DNA of 48,758 nt from Flammeovirgaceae bacterium UBA6059 (GTDB lineage: Bacteria; Bacteroidota; Bacteroidia; Cytophagales; Cyclobacteriaceae). The notes beneath the pieces are model-generated. The model saw only the letters and a program-made list of their open reading frames with translations. It did not search any database and was not told where the DNA came from. Location: assembly GCA_002435755.1 (NCBI GenBank), contig DIYH01000009.1:62494-111251 (forward strand), given 5' to 3'. Positions 24,821-33,590 of the stretch are shown one piece after another. Numbering within the stretch: position 1 is the stretch's first letter; each line of letters starts with the position of its first letter. The translations under genes were made by a program, and so were the position numbers.

Positions 24821-26422
24821 ATGGCTAATTTTGAGCGTATGAGAAGAGCAATTGGAGTTTTGTGTTTGATGGCGGTTCTGTTTGCAAATGAGGCAGTTGG
24901 CCAGTTTGAAGTGTTTACGGCGCAGCAAAATCTTGGTAAAGAGGTGAACTCACCCTACTATGAAATCAATCCGATAATGAACGCTGATGGCACAGCTCTG
25001 TACTTCAACAGGCGAAATCATCCTGGCAACCTGGGAGGGGTGGATGATCCTGCGGACATATGGATAAGTGAACTACAAGAGGACGGAAGCTGGTCTGAGG
25101 CTCGCAATGCTGGAGCACCGCTCAATGATGAAGGAGAAAACCTACTGATAGGATTCATGGACGAAGGAAAAGCACTGTTGACGCACCATAAAGCTGGTTT
25201 TGCTTTTTCATATTTCCTTAATGGTGCCTGGCTCAAACCCTCCCCATTCAATATTCCATTCTTTAGCAACAAAGGCCCTGAAAAATGGGGGTCTGTTGCT
25301 CAAAACGGTCGATACATTGTTTTTGCGATAGAGTCATTCGGCACCTATGGGGTGGAGGACATCTATGTGACACAGTTGCGGCCTGATGGCAGTTGGTCTT
25401 CTCTTAAAAACCTTGGCAATGTTATCAATACGCGTTTCCAGGAAGTCAGTCCTATGTTGGCACCTGATAACCGTACGCTGTTTTTTGCAAGTAACGGCCA
25501 TGATGGTATGGGCAGCTTCGATATTTTCAAATCAGAACGCCTGGATGATAGCTGGCGAAAATGGTCCGAACCTGAAAACCTTGGCGCTATGATCAATACA
25601 GATGGCGCAGATATGAGTTTCAGTTTTTTGCCAGATAGCGAGTACGCTTTTATGACCTCTACGATTGATAGTGAGGGTTATAGTGATATCAAACGAGTTA
25701 GGATCAGTACTAAGTTTAAGATCGATACTACTACATTGGAACGTACCGAACCTGTAGCTGCCAATACTGTCAACAATGACCAAGTACTAGCAGACGAAAT
25801 GGCTTTGGACAATTTGGTTTTCTACCGTGGAGTTGTCCTCAACCGACAAGACAAAAGCCCGGTGGTAGGCCAGGTGAGATTTGAAGGTGACGGAGGCCTA
25901 GTCATTGAGTCAAAGAGCTTTGTGGATGGTCAATTCACGGTAGAGCTACCAAAGGACCATGTATGGGAAATGACTGTTGTTGCTGATAACTATCTCAAGA
26001 TCGACAGCACTTTTCAACTAGGTGACGGTTATGATGATCAGGGAGTGAACGCCTTCTATCTGGAACCTTTGACAGTTGGCAATAAGATAAAACTGAACAA
26101 TGTACTTTTCTACCGAGGCACAGCAAACCTCGTGGAAGGCTCTGAGAAGGAAATACAACTTCTGGCTGAGACGATGAGACAGAATCCCAATATGGCGATA
26201 TTCCTTGAAGGACATACTGATAATCGTGGCAATTTCGATCTCAACCTCCAGCTATCGCAGCAGCGTGTATCTGTAGTCAAAGACTTTCTGATAAGAATGG
26301 GTATAGATGCTTCACGAGTAGATGGGAAAGGCTATGGTGGTACCAAGCCTATAGCAAGCAATGATGCTGAGAGAACACGTATGCTCAATCGGCGTGTGGA
26401 GTTTACGGTAATGAAAAACTAG
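24821..26422 (+). CDS. PD40-repeat OmpA family protein
   Basis: A 533-residue cell-envelope protein. The start is either ATG at 24821 or ATG at 24839; the latter (MRRAIGVLCLMAVLFANEA) gives a cleaner signal peptide. Residues 45-280 carry WD40-like PD40 blades (NPIMNADGTALYFNRR, SPMLAPDNRTLFFAS), about 315-415 looks like a carboxypeptidase-regulatory or Ig-like insert, and the C-terminal OmpA peptidoglycan-binding domain is at about 425-533 (EGHTDNRGNFDLNLQLSQQR, NRRVEF). Such proteins usually link outer-membrane assemblies, including gliding or secretion machinery, to peptidoglycan. The gene ends in a CTAG shared with the convergent AraC gene. Confidence 0.9.
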   Translation: MANFERMRRAIGVLCLMAVLFANEAVGQFEVFTAQQNLGKEVNSPYYEINPIMNADGTALYFNRRNHPGNLGGVDDPADIWISELQEDGSWSEARNAGAPLNDEGENLLIGFMDEGKALLTHHKAGFAFSYFLNGAWLKPSPFNIPFFSNKGPEKWGSVAQNGRYIVFAIESFGTYGVEDIYVTQLRPDGSWSSLKNLGNVINTRFQEVSPMLAPDNRTLFFASNGHDGMGSFDIFKSERLDDSWRKWSEPENLGAMINTDGADMSFSFLPDSEYAFMTSTIDSEGYSDIKRVRISTKFKIDTTTLERTEPVAANTVNNDQVLADEMALDNLVFYRGVVLNRQDKSPVVGQVRFEGDGGLVIESKSFVDGQFTVELPKDHVWEMTVVADNYLKIDSTFQLGDGYDDQGVNAFYLEPLTVGNKIKLNNVLFYRGTANLVEGSEKEIQLLAETMRQNPNMAIFLEGHTDNRGNFDLNLQLSQQRVSVVKDFLIRMGIDASRVDGKGYGGTKPIASNDAERTRMLNRRVEFTVMKN

Positions 26423-27264
26423 TTGCTCGCAGGAGTGGCTTTGAATTGTTGAGGTGTCAAACCTGTCACTTTCTTGAATAGTTTGTGAAATGGGGCAGTT
26501 GCATCGAAACCTAGTTCATGAGCGATTTCCTTGGCTGACTTATCTGAGCTGAGCAGTAGTCGCTTCGCTTCAAGTACTATTCGTTCATGAATGATCTGCA
26601 ACGGACTCTTATGATTGTACTTTGCAAAAAGGTTAGAAAGTGTTTTTGGGGACTTGAATAACAATTCCGCATAATCGGCTACCTGCCGCTTTTCACGATA
26701 GTGAGTGTCAACCAATACATTGAATTTTCGGATTGTATCTACTTGTGCTTCATCGAGATCAGGAGTGATCAGCTGCGCCTTAGCCAATCGGGTCGTTTTG
26801 ATAATAAGGCGTTTCAGCAACATGCGCAGCATTTCTCCCTGGATATTGTCTTTTGTTTCAAACTCCTCCTTGAACACTTCGAAGAGAATTTTGAACCTCT
26901 GAGATTCCTTGTCATCAAGTCTCACCAATGGCGGATCTTGTGTGCCAAGAAATAGTACACCATTGCAACTAACTTCATGGTCATGATCTTGTATGCAGTA
27001 GAACTCCCTGTTGAAACTAAAACCTAATAACTCCTTGTCACTTTCATCCAAACTGATCATTTGGAGGTAGGTAGTGGTGGTGACCATATCAGGCTCCAGC
27101 ACGATGGTCCGATCATCAATTTGTACATTCACAGACTCATCGCCCATATTCCAAATGATGCTGATGAGTCGTCCGTTTTCTTGTGTGTAGAGGTATTCAG
27201 ATGCAAAGTCGGTGCTCATAGCAAAGTACGCACCTAACTCCTGGTCGCGATGGTGAAAAATCAT
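26419..27264 (-). CDS. AraC family transcriptional regulator
   Basis: A 281-residue regulator. The C-terminal about 100 residues form the two-helix-turn-helix AraC domain (YAELLFKSPKTLSNLFAKYN, then SAKEIAHELGFDATAPFHKLFKKVTGLTPQQFKA). The N-terminal about 170 residues are a cupin-like ligand-binding region of the Bacteroidetes type. Its stop codon shares the CTAG tetranucleotide at 26419-26422 with the OmpA gene. The targets are not evident. It follows a glyoxalase-like gene on the same strand but is separated by a terminator-like hairpin, so it is probably transcribed separately. Confidence 0.92.
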   Translation of the reverse strand: MIFHHRDQELGAYFAMSTDFASEYLYTQENGRLISIIWNMGDESVNVQIDDRTIVLEPDMVTTTTYLQMISLDESDKELLGFSFNREFYCIQDHDHEVSCNGVLFLGTQDPPLVRLDDKESQRFKILFEVFKEEFETKDNIQGEMLRMLLKRLIIKTTRLAKAQLITPDLDEAQVDTIRKFNVLVDTHYREKRQVADYAELLFKSPKTLSNLFAKYNHKSPLQIIHERIVLEAKRLLLSSDKSAKEIAHELGFDATAPFHKLFKKVTGLTPQQFKATPASN

Positions 27265-27324
27265 ATGCCATTAAAACGCATGCCCAGTCAGTTTAGGTTC
27301 GTGCGAAATGTTGTGAAGCATACA

Positions 27325-27351
27325 ATCGTGGTATTTTAATCATACCACGAT
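27325..27351 (-). terminator. Hairpin at the end of the glyoxalase-like gene
   Basis: ATCGTGGTAT (27325-27334) and ATACCACGAT (27342-27351) form a perfect 10-bp stem around TTTAATC. One arm overlaps the stop codon of the minus-strand gene. No downstream U-run, so it is either a weak terminator or an mRNA-stabilising 3' hairpin. Confidence 0.5.
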
Positions 27352-28152
27352 CTGTAATCCATGCAGTTTGCTTTGATCAAAGGAGTTAGGATCACCACCA
27401 GTAAAGCTCAGACCATACAAACCTATGCCTTTACCCGAAAGCTGTTTTTGTAACGCAGGGTTTGAACTCGCTCTATAGATCTTGTACTCGAAATCGCCTT
27501 CTTTAAAAATCCCGAGTTTGCTGTCATGGTAATCGGGTTCTTTGTTCAATAATGACTGATACTTAGTCAAACTGTCTTTGAAGTCAAGTGCTAGTTGATG
27601 AATTGCACCTATGCCTCTGATGCCATTAGAATGTGTTGTTGCATTTTCCGGTAGAGAAGAGGCCGGACTATAATCTGACCTCATGAAAGGAAGGTCGGCG
27701 ATATAGGGCGCAAACATCTTCCAGGAGACACGACTACCATCCGGTTTTTTTCGACCTGCTGACAACATTTGTGTTAGAAAGATGCCCTCCTTTTGAATGC
27801 GCTCATAAGAAGACTGTGGGTCATCGACGAGGAGACAAAAGTCAGTAACGCCATCGGACTGCTCTATGGCGCGGTTATAAAACCGATAAGCTACACCATA
27901 CTTGGGAGAGTACTGCCATTTTTTGAAAAGTTTGCTTTTGTGCAATAGTCTGAGGAATCTGGCATTAAGACTCTTTCGGAGTGTCAAAAGCTCCAGGAAA
28001 GAACCATCCTTGAAAAAGACTAAGGCATTTTTGGAGATGCCTTTGTAGTGGACCCCTCCTTGAGTAACAGTGAAGCCTTGCGATTCAAAGTCTTTACAGG
28101 CTTGTGGTAGGTCTTTGACCACTTGAACCACATGATCGAAATGGATTGACAT
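27340..28152 (-). CDS. Glyoxalase-like (VOC) domain protein
   Basis: A 270-residue protein of the Glyoxalase_3-like VOC group. It starts with SIHFDHVVQVVKDLPQACKDFESQGFTVTQGGVHYKGISKNALVFF, a typical first beta-alpha-beta-beta-beta unit with the metal His, and a second module begins near residue 180 (RGIGAIHQLALDFKDSLTKYQSLL). It probably acts in the cytoplasm as a metal-dependent lyase, isomerase or dioxygenase-like enzyme, but the substrate cannot be read from sequence. No operon partner is apparent. Confidence 0.85.
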   Translation of the reverse strand: MSIHFDHVVQVVKDLPQACKDFESQGFTVTQGGVHYKGISKNALVFFKDGSFLELLTLRKSLNARFLRLLHKSKLFKKWQYSPKYGVAYRFYNRAIEQSDGVTDFCLLVDDPQSSYERIQKEGIFLTQMLSAGRKKPDGSRVSWKMFAPYIADLPFMRSDYSPASSLPENATTHSNGIRGIGAIHQLALDFKDSLTKYQSLLNKEPDYHDSKLGIFKEGDFEYKIYRASSNPALQKQLSGKGIGLYGLSFTGGDPNSFDQSKLHGLQIVV

Positions 28153-28202
28153 AGATTATGGACTTTTTATTTTGAGTAGCCATAATTTACGTCTTTCCCG
28201 AG

Positions 28203-28225
28203 AGCTGGTCAACTTCTGACCAGCT
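28203..28225 (-). terminator. Hairpin downstream of the gamma-glutamyltransferase gene
   Basis: AGCTGGTCA (28203-28211) and TGACCAGCT (28217-28225) form a perfect 9-bp stem with an ACTTC loop (plus-strand reading), 12 nt after the ggt stop. The U-run is missing, so its activity is uncertain. Confidence 0.5.
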
Positions 28226-28236
28226 TAGCACCAAAA

Positions 28237-29943
28237 CTAGTAACCTACTGCAATACCTCCATTCCTGGTATAGTCGCTAGCTCCTTCGAGTGTACCGTCT
28301 TCTCTTACCAGAATACAGTCCATCTTGCCCAGCATGGATCTTTCCTGTATCTCATGCCCGTAGGCTTTGAGTTGATCTGTCAGTACTGTACCAAATGCTC
28401 CCTTTTCTACCAAAACCAGGTCGGGAAGCCATTGATGGTGGATCTTTTTGGCGTTTACAGCTTCCTGCATGGTCATACCATGATCGATGACATTGATGAT
28501 TGTCTGGTAAACTGCCGTGATGATAGTACTACCACCTGGAGTACCCACTACCATAAGCAATTGTCCATCTTTATCTACTATGGTAGGGGTCATGGACGAT
28601 AGCATTCGTTTTTCCGGTTGAATAGCATTGGCTTCATTGCCTATCAAGCCAAACTGGTTGGGAACTCCGGGCTTAGCACTGAAATCGTCCATCTCGTTGT
28701 TGAGGAAGAAGCCTGCACCATCAACCATTACTTTGTTTCCAAAATAACCATTCACGGTAGTGGTGATGGACACTGCATTGCCCAGTTCATCGACTATAGA
28801 GAAATGAGTGGTCTCAATACTTTCGATGATCTCAACTTCACCTTCTTTGATCTCACTTGAAGAGGTCTTCTTGTCCATGGAGATTGTGTTGAACCTATCG
28901 GAATTGTATTGATCGCTCAATAGCATGTCAACAGGTACATCATAGTAGTCCGGATCACCCAGGTAAGAAGCTCGATCCGCGTAAACACGGCGACAAAGCT
29001 CTACCATCACATGAAGTTGCTCTGCAGAGTTATGACCCATCTTAGCAAAATCATAATTAGCAGATCCATTTAAAAGTTGGAGCAAAGCAACACCGCCACT
29101 TGATGGTGGTGGCATAGAAATGATGCGATGGCCTTTGTAGTGACCTATAAGAGGAGTACGCCATTGTGCCTCGTAGGCATCCAGATCGGCCTGAGTGATA
29201 AGGCCATTTCCTTCCTCCATTTCTGCTAAGATGAGATCGGCTACAGCTCCTTCATAAAAACCAGCACGCCCGTTATCTCTAATAAGGGCCATGGTAGACT
29301 CAAGATCTTTGTGCCATACAGTATCTGTGGGTTGCCAATCTTTGACCAGGTAGAAACCCTGGCCATTATACCTTGCAAAAGCTTCCTGCATACGCATAAA
29401 GTTGGCTGCCCCTCGTTCTTCTACCACATACCCACTTTTTGCAAGGTCAACAGCAGGTTGGACCAGCTGCGCCCAATCCATGGAGCCGTATTTTTCGTGA
29501 AGTTTGACCATCCCATCCACTGAGCCTGGGACACCAGCTGCCAGATGGCCAATTCTGCTTAAGTCAGTGATCACTTCACCATTATCATCCTGATACATGG
29601 TCTCTGTGGCAGCAAGAGGGGCCTTTTCTCTAAAATCCAGTGCATCACTTTTTCCCTCTGCGGTCCTGATGACCGCAAATCCACCACCTCCGATGTTGCC
29701 GGCCTCAGGGTATACTACGGCTAGCGCAAATTGCACAGCTACGGCGGCATCAAATGCATTGCCGCCATTCGCTAATACATCTTTACCAACCTCACTGGCA
29801 AGCTCATGCACGGAACTTACCATAGCCTTCTGACCGATGGTACCGGTCAGACGTTGCTCCACCTGTTCCTGTTTTGAAGGTGTTGAACAGGACGCAAGAC
29901 ACAATGTGAGAATGACTAGATGGCTGAGGATTTTCCGGATCAT
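28237..29943 (-). CDS. ggt: Gamma-glutamyltransferase (lipoprotein form)
   Basis: A 568-residue Ntn hydrolase that is autocleaved and transfers or hydrolyses gamma-glutamyl groups, mainly of glutathione. The ATG at 29943 gives MIRKILSHLVILTLCLASC with the lipobox LASC, so it is probably membrane-anchored; a TTG six codons upstream is less likely. Family motifs: GGNAFDAAVAVQFALAV, GNIGGGGFAV, the cleavage-site Thr in ESIETTHFSIVDELGNAVSITTTVNGYFG (Thr-Thr-His, about 380) and the late GGSTIITAVYQTIINVID. All key residues expected for activity seem present. It lies in a minus-strand group with a small lipoprotein and a SulP transporter. Confidence 0.94.
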   Translation of the reverse strand: MIRKILSHLVILTLCLASCSTPSKQEQVEQRLTGTIGQKAMVSSVHELASEVGKDVLANGGNAFDAAVAVQFALAVVYPEAGNIGGGGFAVIRTAEGKSDALDFREKAPLAATETMYQDDNGEVITDLSRIGHLAAGVPGSVDGMVKLHEKYGSMDWAQLVQPAVDLAKSGYVVEERGAANFMRMQEAFARYNGQGFYLVKDWQPTDTVWHKDLESTMALIRDNGRAGFYEGAVADLILAEMEEGNGLITQADLDAYEAQWRTPLIGHYKGHRIISMPPPSSGGVALLQLLNGSANYDFAKMGHNSAEQLHVMVELCRRVYADRASYLGDPDYYDVPVDMLLSDQYNSDRFNTISMDKKTSSSEIKEGEVEIIESIETTHFSIVDELGNAVSITTTVNGYFGNKVMVDGAGFFLNNEMDDFSAKPGVPNQFGLIGNEANAIQPEKRMLSSMTPTIVDKDGQLLMVVGTPGGSTIITAVYQTIINVIDHGMTMQEAVNAKKIHHQWLPDLVLVEKGAFGTVLTDQLKAYGHEIQERSMLGKMDCILVREDGTLEGASDYTRNGGIAVGY

Positions 29944-30044
29944 AGTTTGGTTTTTTGACAATGTTAACCAAAAAATAATCTACGCGGTTTCCACTAGTGT
30001 AAAGGGTCACCGTCCATGTTTAGCAACTACAAGCTTACTTTTGT

Positions 30045-30224
30045 CTATGGGACCTTCTTCTTTACAATTTTGACGCGCTTCTTGTAACGGTCTTTTTTCG
30101 GATTGAAATAGCTGAATCTGGACTTTGGTTTGACCGTTTTGACCGTATGAGAATATTTGCTGCAACCAGGTAGCAGGAAAACAATAAGTAATGCGTAAAG
30201 AAGATAATGCCTTGTCCGTCTCAT
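30045..30224 (-). CDS. Small basic lipoprotein, 59 residues
   Basis: The reading frame from ATG (complement 30222-30224) to TAG (30045-30047) encodes MRRTRHYLLYALLIVFLLPG followed by C: a positively charged start, a hydrophobic core and a lipobox LPGC with the acylated Cys at residue 21. The mature part is very basic (SKYSHTVKTVKPKSRFSYF, then Lys/Arg-rich to the end), about 38 residues. The same stretch read in another frame gives a 75-residue ORF without a signal, which is rejected. It is between ggt and the SulP gene, both on the same strand. Function is unknown; the charge suggests binding to anionic surfaces such as peptidoglycan, LPS or nucleic acid. Confidence 0.75.
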   Translation of the reverse strand: MRRTRHYLLYALLIVFLLPGCSKYSHTVKTVKPKSRFSYFNPKKDRYKKRVKIVKKKVP

Positions 30225-30308
30225 TGCAGCCCAAAAGTAGATAGGCCTAACTACGTAACTGAGGATAGCCCGGATTATTTTAGCACTTTCCTAAGTATCG
30301 TCCAATAA

Positions 30309-31871
30309 CTAAGTGGTTTCGAGCTTGAACTTACTATTACTACTTGCTGCCGTCTTCTTGATCTCCACTGTGATGTCCCGGAACTTGGCTGTTTCCTGAA
30401 AATCCTCAATGGTCTCTGTGATATCGTTATCGATGAACTTCGACCTGGTACCATCGATGATGACATAGCTGCCGGGTGGTATATTTTCCAGTTTTCTCCT
30501 GAGTGAAGCTTTATTCAGGAAAGAAACATCCTTGGTAAGAATAATGAGAAAGTTTTTGTCGTCTTGTGTGACAATGTATGCCTGGTGGAAATTGGTCTTG
30601 ATCACGAAGAACAAACCGACCACCAGACCAATCAAAATTCCAATCAATAAGTCTGTGAGCAGAATGGCTGTAATGGTAATCGCAAAAGGAGTGAATTGAT
30701 CCATACCCTTTTTGTACATGCTCTTAATCAGACTAGGAGAGGTAAGTTTATATCCTACCATAAGCAAGATGGCTGCAAGAGCGCTAAGTGGTATCAGGTT
30801 GAGTAGGTTGGGGATCAATGCTACAGTGAAAAGCAATAGTATGCCATGAAAGATGGCAGAGACCTTGGACCTTGCACCGGAGCTTACATTTGCTGAGCTT
30901 CGGACAATTACCGCCGTTACTGGCAATCCACCTATAAGCCCTGAGACCATGTTGCCAATACCTTGCGCTTTGAGTTCTCTGCTCGCAGGTGCTATGCGCT
31001 TCATTGGGTCCAATTTGTCAGTGGCATCAAGCGATAGTAGCGACTCGAGACTCGCAATAATCGCAATCGTAATAGCAGAGATGATCACTTGTTTTTCTAA
31101 CACACGACTAAAATCAGGGAAGGTGAACTGTCCTATAAACCCATTAAAGTCTTCTGCGACAGGTAGAGAAACCAAGTGCTCACTAGATAGTACCCATTCA
31201 GGCGCCCACAGCTTGAACCCTTCATTCATGAACACGCCAAAAATAACGACTATTAGTGGTGCAGGTACAATATTGAAGAAGGCGAACTTTTTTAGTACAG
31301 GTCGGGCCCAAAGAATAAGTATGATCAAGGATAGGACACTGATCACTATAGCGCCGGTACTACTGTAGTTGAGTGCCTGAATGAGTTCTGAGAAAGTGTT
31401 CTCACCATCTGGCTGAATAAAACTTTGATCACCCTCCGGATCTGCGTCATAACCAAATGCATGGGGAATTTGCTTTAATATGAGTATAAGCCCAATTGCA
31501 GCGAGCATACCTTTGATGACGGATACAGGAAAGAAATGTCCAATGATACCTGCTTTCAAAAAGCCCAAGGTGAGCTGAATAGCTCCGGCAATTACCACCG
31601 CAGCTAAAAACCCCTCAAACGTGCCAATAGCATCTATAGCATTGAGCACAATGACAGTCAAGCCAGCAGCAGGCCCACTAACACTTAAACTACTTCCGCT
31701 AAAAGAACCTACTACAATTCCTCCGGTAATACCTGCGATGATACCTGCAAACAAGGGTGCTCCTGAGGCCAGAGCAATACCAAGACATAGTGGGATAGCC
31801 ACAAGAAAGACGACAAGGCCTGCAGGTATGTCATATTTGAGGTTCTCTAAAAAGCTATTGTTTTTGATCAT
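30309..31871 (-). CDS. SulP family inorganic anion transporter
   Basis: A 520-residue transporter with about 12-14 TMs in the SLC26/SulP arrangement: LKYDIPAGLVVFLVAIPLCLGIALASGAP (first TM and signature, about 10-38), SGPAAGLTVIV (about 64), then a cytoplasmic C-terminal STAS-like segment (about 440-515, LRRKLENIPPGSYVIIDGTRS). Members carry sulfate, bicarbonate or other anions in symport or exchange. The signature resembles the sulfate/bicarbonate type, but the ion cannot be settled here. The 74-nt gap to the small lipoprotein leaves room for an own promoter or co-transcription. Confidence 0.93.
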   Translation of the reverse strand: MIKNNSFLENLKYDIPAGLVVFLVAIPLCLGIALASGAPLFAGIIAGITGGIVVGSFSGSSLSVSGPAAGLTVIVLNAIDAIGTFEGFLAAVVIAGAIQLTLGFLKAGIIGHFFPVSVIKGMLAAIGLILILKQIPHAFGYDADPEGDQSFIQPDGENTFSELIQALNYSSTGAIVISVLSLIILILWARPVLKKFAFFNIVPAPLIVVIFGVFMNEGFKLWAPEWVLSSEHLVSLPVAEDFNGFIGQFTFPDFSRVLEKQVIISAITIAIIASLESLLSLDATDKLDPMKRIAPASRELKAQGIGNMVSGLIGGLPVTAVIVRSSANVSSGARSKVSAIFHGILLLFTVALIPNLLNLIPLSALAAILLMVGYKLTSPSLIKSMYKKGMDQFTPFAITITAILLTDLLIGILIGLVVGLFFVIKTNFHQAYIVTQDDKNFLIILTKDVSFLNKASLRRKLENIPPGSYVIIDGTRSKFIDNDITETIEDFQETAKFRDITVEIKKTAASSNSKFKLETT

Positions 31872-32305
31872 GTATTGGTTGGGTCAGTTATTGAAAAATC
31901 ATTGTTCTCCTATAGAACAGACTTAAAGATGCCTCGAAAGGTTGTGAATTCAATGCGCATTCGATCACAATTTTATGTTTCGTAATCACATGAATAAGTA
32001 CAACTCCATAATTGCACCCTACTGATTTCCTTAACATTGGCTTAATTAGTACTATCGCTTAAGTAGATTAGGAGATACTCCTATTGGTTCATAAGTATAA
32101 CCCATTGATAGATAATATTTAAGAGTTCAGAGGTCTAGTAAACATTGAAATGTTTATGATCGTCGGATCAATTGTTAAGACTAGTTTGGATAATTGCACA
32201 TATTTTAGAATATTTAAGGACAAGGTTATGATTTTTTGGATCATGATGTTGTTTGTCGAGTATTTCGACGCTTTTTAACCTAAACCAGCTAATAATTAAC
32301 AAAGA
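31872..32305. other. Divergent intergenic region between SulP and the hypothetical gene
   Basis: 434 nt without a gene. It is AT-rich and must hold both promoters. Features seen: a short hairpin AGGAG-ATA-CTCCT (about 32070) and GTCGA-N5-TCGAC at 32255-32269 followed by a T-run, just before the ATG at 32306, which may be an attenuator-like element. I see no conserved RNA or ORF. Confidence 0.5.
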
Positions 32306-33115
32306 ATGGCCAACAACTTAGACCTTCATCAACCAGAGGTTAAGGATGTCCCAAAAGGATATCGAGCATACAAGATCAAAGGAGTAGATCAGACCATCAT
32401 TGCCAGAAAAGGTGGTCCTTCAGCCGATCAAGTAAAGCACGAAGAATCATACCTGGAATTAAGAAACAATCAAAAGGAATTTGGTGTAGCTTCAGCACTT
32501 GCCAAATGCCTTAGAGATTCAATACCTAAGGACCTCTACCAAATATCCGAAAAGTACGTTTCAGGAAAGCTCACAGCTCAATTCAGAAACTTAACTAAGT
32601 TAGAATCAGGTGAAACAGGGACCAGACCATTTGTTTTGAGCAAACATTCTCAAGAAGTGGCTGGTTTTGAATTCAACCCGGATAGCCCGTTCCCAAAGGC
32701 TTTTTCTGATAAGTTTTTCATTAGGGAGGGATCACATAGGGGGCATGCTATTCTTCATTTCCCTGAGTTTATTCCAGATAGAATTTTTGACGCGCCTGAA
32801 GGTGCGACCAACTTCAAGATCAGTGCGCATATCGTTTCCCTATCTGATTATTATTTCGATTCCGAGATAGGAGCATACTTTCCGGCTAACCCTGACTTTG
32901 AAGGTAAGTTTGGATTTTTCGAAACCCAAATGCTGCCGTTGTTGAAAATACCAGTTCAGCCGATGACCGGACAGTTATCTGTCAACCAGGGAAGACCTGC
33001 CCCTATGAAGACCGGCATTTTCCTAATTATGGCTGTCAGATTTTTCAAATATGAGAACAGCAAATTCGAGCAACTCAATCATGGAAGTTGCATGAGTATT
33101 CTCAAGACTTTCTAA
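32306..33115 (+). CDS. Hypothetical protein of a Bacteroidetes-wide family
   Basis: A 269-residue protein with no signal peptide or TM. The segment VDQTIIARKGGPSADQVKHE, then ESYLELRNNQKEFGVASALAK near residues 28-69, resembles hypothetical proteins I recall from many Bacteroidetes genomes (ARxKGG, then R-x2-NQ/NG-x-EFG), followed by GFEFNPDSPFP. The C-terminal half is beta-rich and ends GIFLIMAVRFFKYENSKFEQLNHGSCMSIL. No catalytic motif is visible and function is unknown. Its 3' end overlaps the convergent thioesterase gene by 14 nt. Confidence 0.8.
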   Translation: MANNLDLHQPEVKDVPKGYRAYKIKGVDQTIIARKGGPSADQVKHEESYLELRNNQKEFGVASALAKCLRDSIPKDLYQISEKYVSGKLTAQFRNLTKLESGETGTRPFVLSKHSQEVAGFEFNPDSPFPKAFSDKFFIREGSHRGHAILHFPEFIPDRIFDAPEGATNFKISAHIVSLSDYYFDSEIGAYFPANPDFEGKFGFFETQMLPLLKIPVQPMTGQLSVNQGRPAPMKTGIFLIMAVRFFKYENSKFEQLNHGSCMSILKTF

Positions 33116-33551
33116 AAGGGACGGGAGTCCTTGTCTTGATAAGGTTTGAAGCGGCTTTAGCCAACAACTTATCGGCTCTTTTGATCCATGCCTCTACGTG
33201 CATGACATTAGAACCTTTACGGATAATTCTCGCTTCACAAGTAACCTTGTCGCCAGCCTTGGCACTTGACAAAAAGTCCACGTTAAGGTTGACTGACGTA
33301 AACATGAACTCCTGATCTGTTGAGAACACTGTGGCACCCATCACGTCATCCATCATAGTGGATACAATACCACCATGGAGGATACCACCGGGGTTGGTCA
33401 TCTCAATCCTGATGACATATTCCCAAGCCAGGTTGCCGACTTCTGCTTTGATCAATTTGCCGTTGAGCCACCGTCCTACAGGGGAAGGGCTTGTCTCAGC
33501 AGAGTGTTTGCCGAGATTGGCTATGAAATAGTTTAGTGCTTTATTTTCCAT
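33102..33551 (-). CDS. PaaI-like hotdog thioesterase
   Basis: About 149 residues. The hotdog fold is supported by the family core NPGGILHGGIVSTMMDDVMGATV (about 51-73, with the catalytic-region HGG and Asp) and VNLNVDFLSSAKAGDKVTCEARIIRKG (about 86-112). Such enzymes hydrolyse acyl-CoA thioesters in the cytoplasm. ATG at 33551 is chosen over an upstream TTG. It overlaps the convergent hypothetical gene by 14 nt and is divergent from the MpaB-type gene with only a 39-nt gap. Confidence 0.9.
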   Translation of the reverse strand: MENKALNYFIANLGKHSAETSPSPVGRWLNGKLIKAEVGNLAWEYVIRIEMTNPGGILHGGIVSTMMDDVMGATVFSTDQEFMFTSVNLNVDFLSSAKAGDKVTCEARIIRKGSNVMHVEAWIKRADKLLAKAASNLIKTRTPVPFRKS

Positions 33552-33564
33552 TTTGTCAATCAAT

Positions 33565-33582
33565 TAACTGTAATTGCAGTTA
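33565..33582. promoter_or_regulatory. Small inverted repeat in a 39-nt divergent promoter
   Basis: TAACTG (33565-33570) and CAGTTA (33577-33582) around TAATTG, a short palindrome between two divergent start codons. It could be an operator shared by both genes, but 6-bp arms in AT-rich DNA can also be chance. Confidence 0.3.
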
Positions 33583-33590
33583 TCTGTTTA

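Noticed and set aside
30007..30234. 75-codon ORF on the minus strand
   Set aside because: It has no signal or known motif and overlaps, in another frame, a 59-residue lipoprotein with a convincing lipobox.
30853..31368. 171-codon ORF opposite the SulP gene
   Set aside because: Antisense shadow of a transporter with clear membrane topology; composition is typical of a complementary frame.
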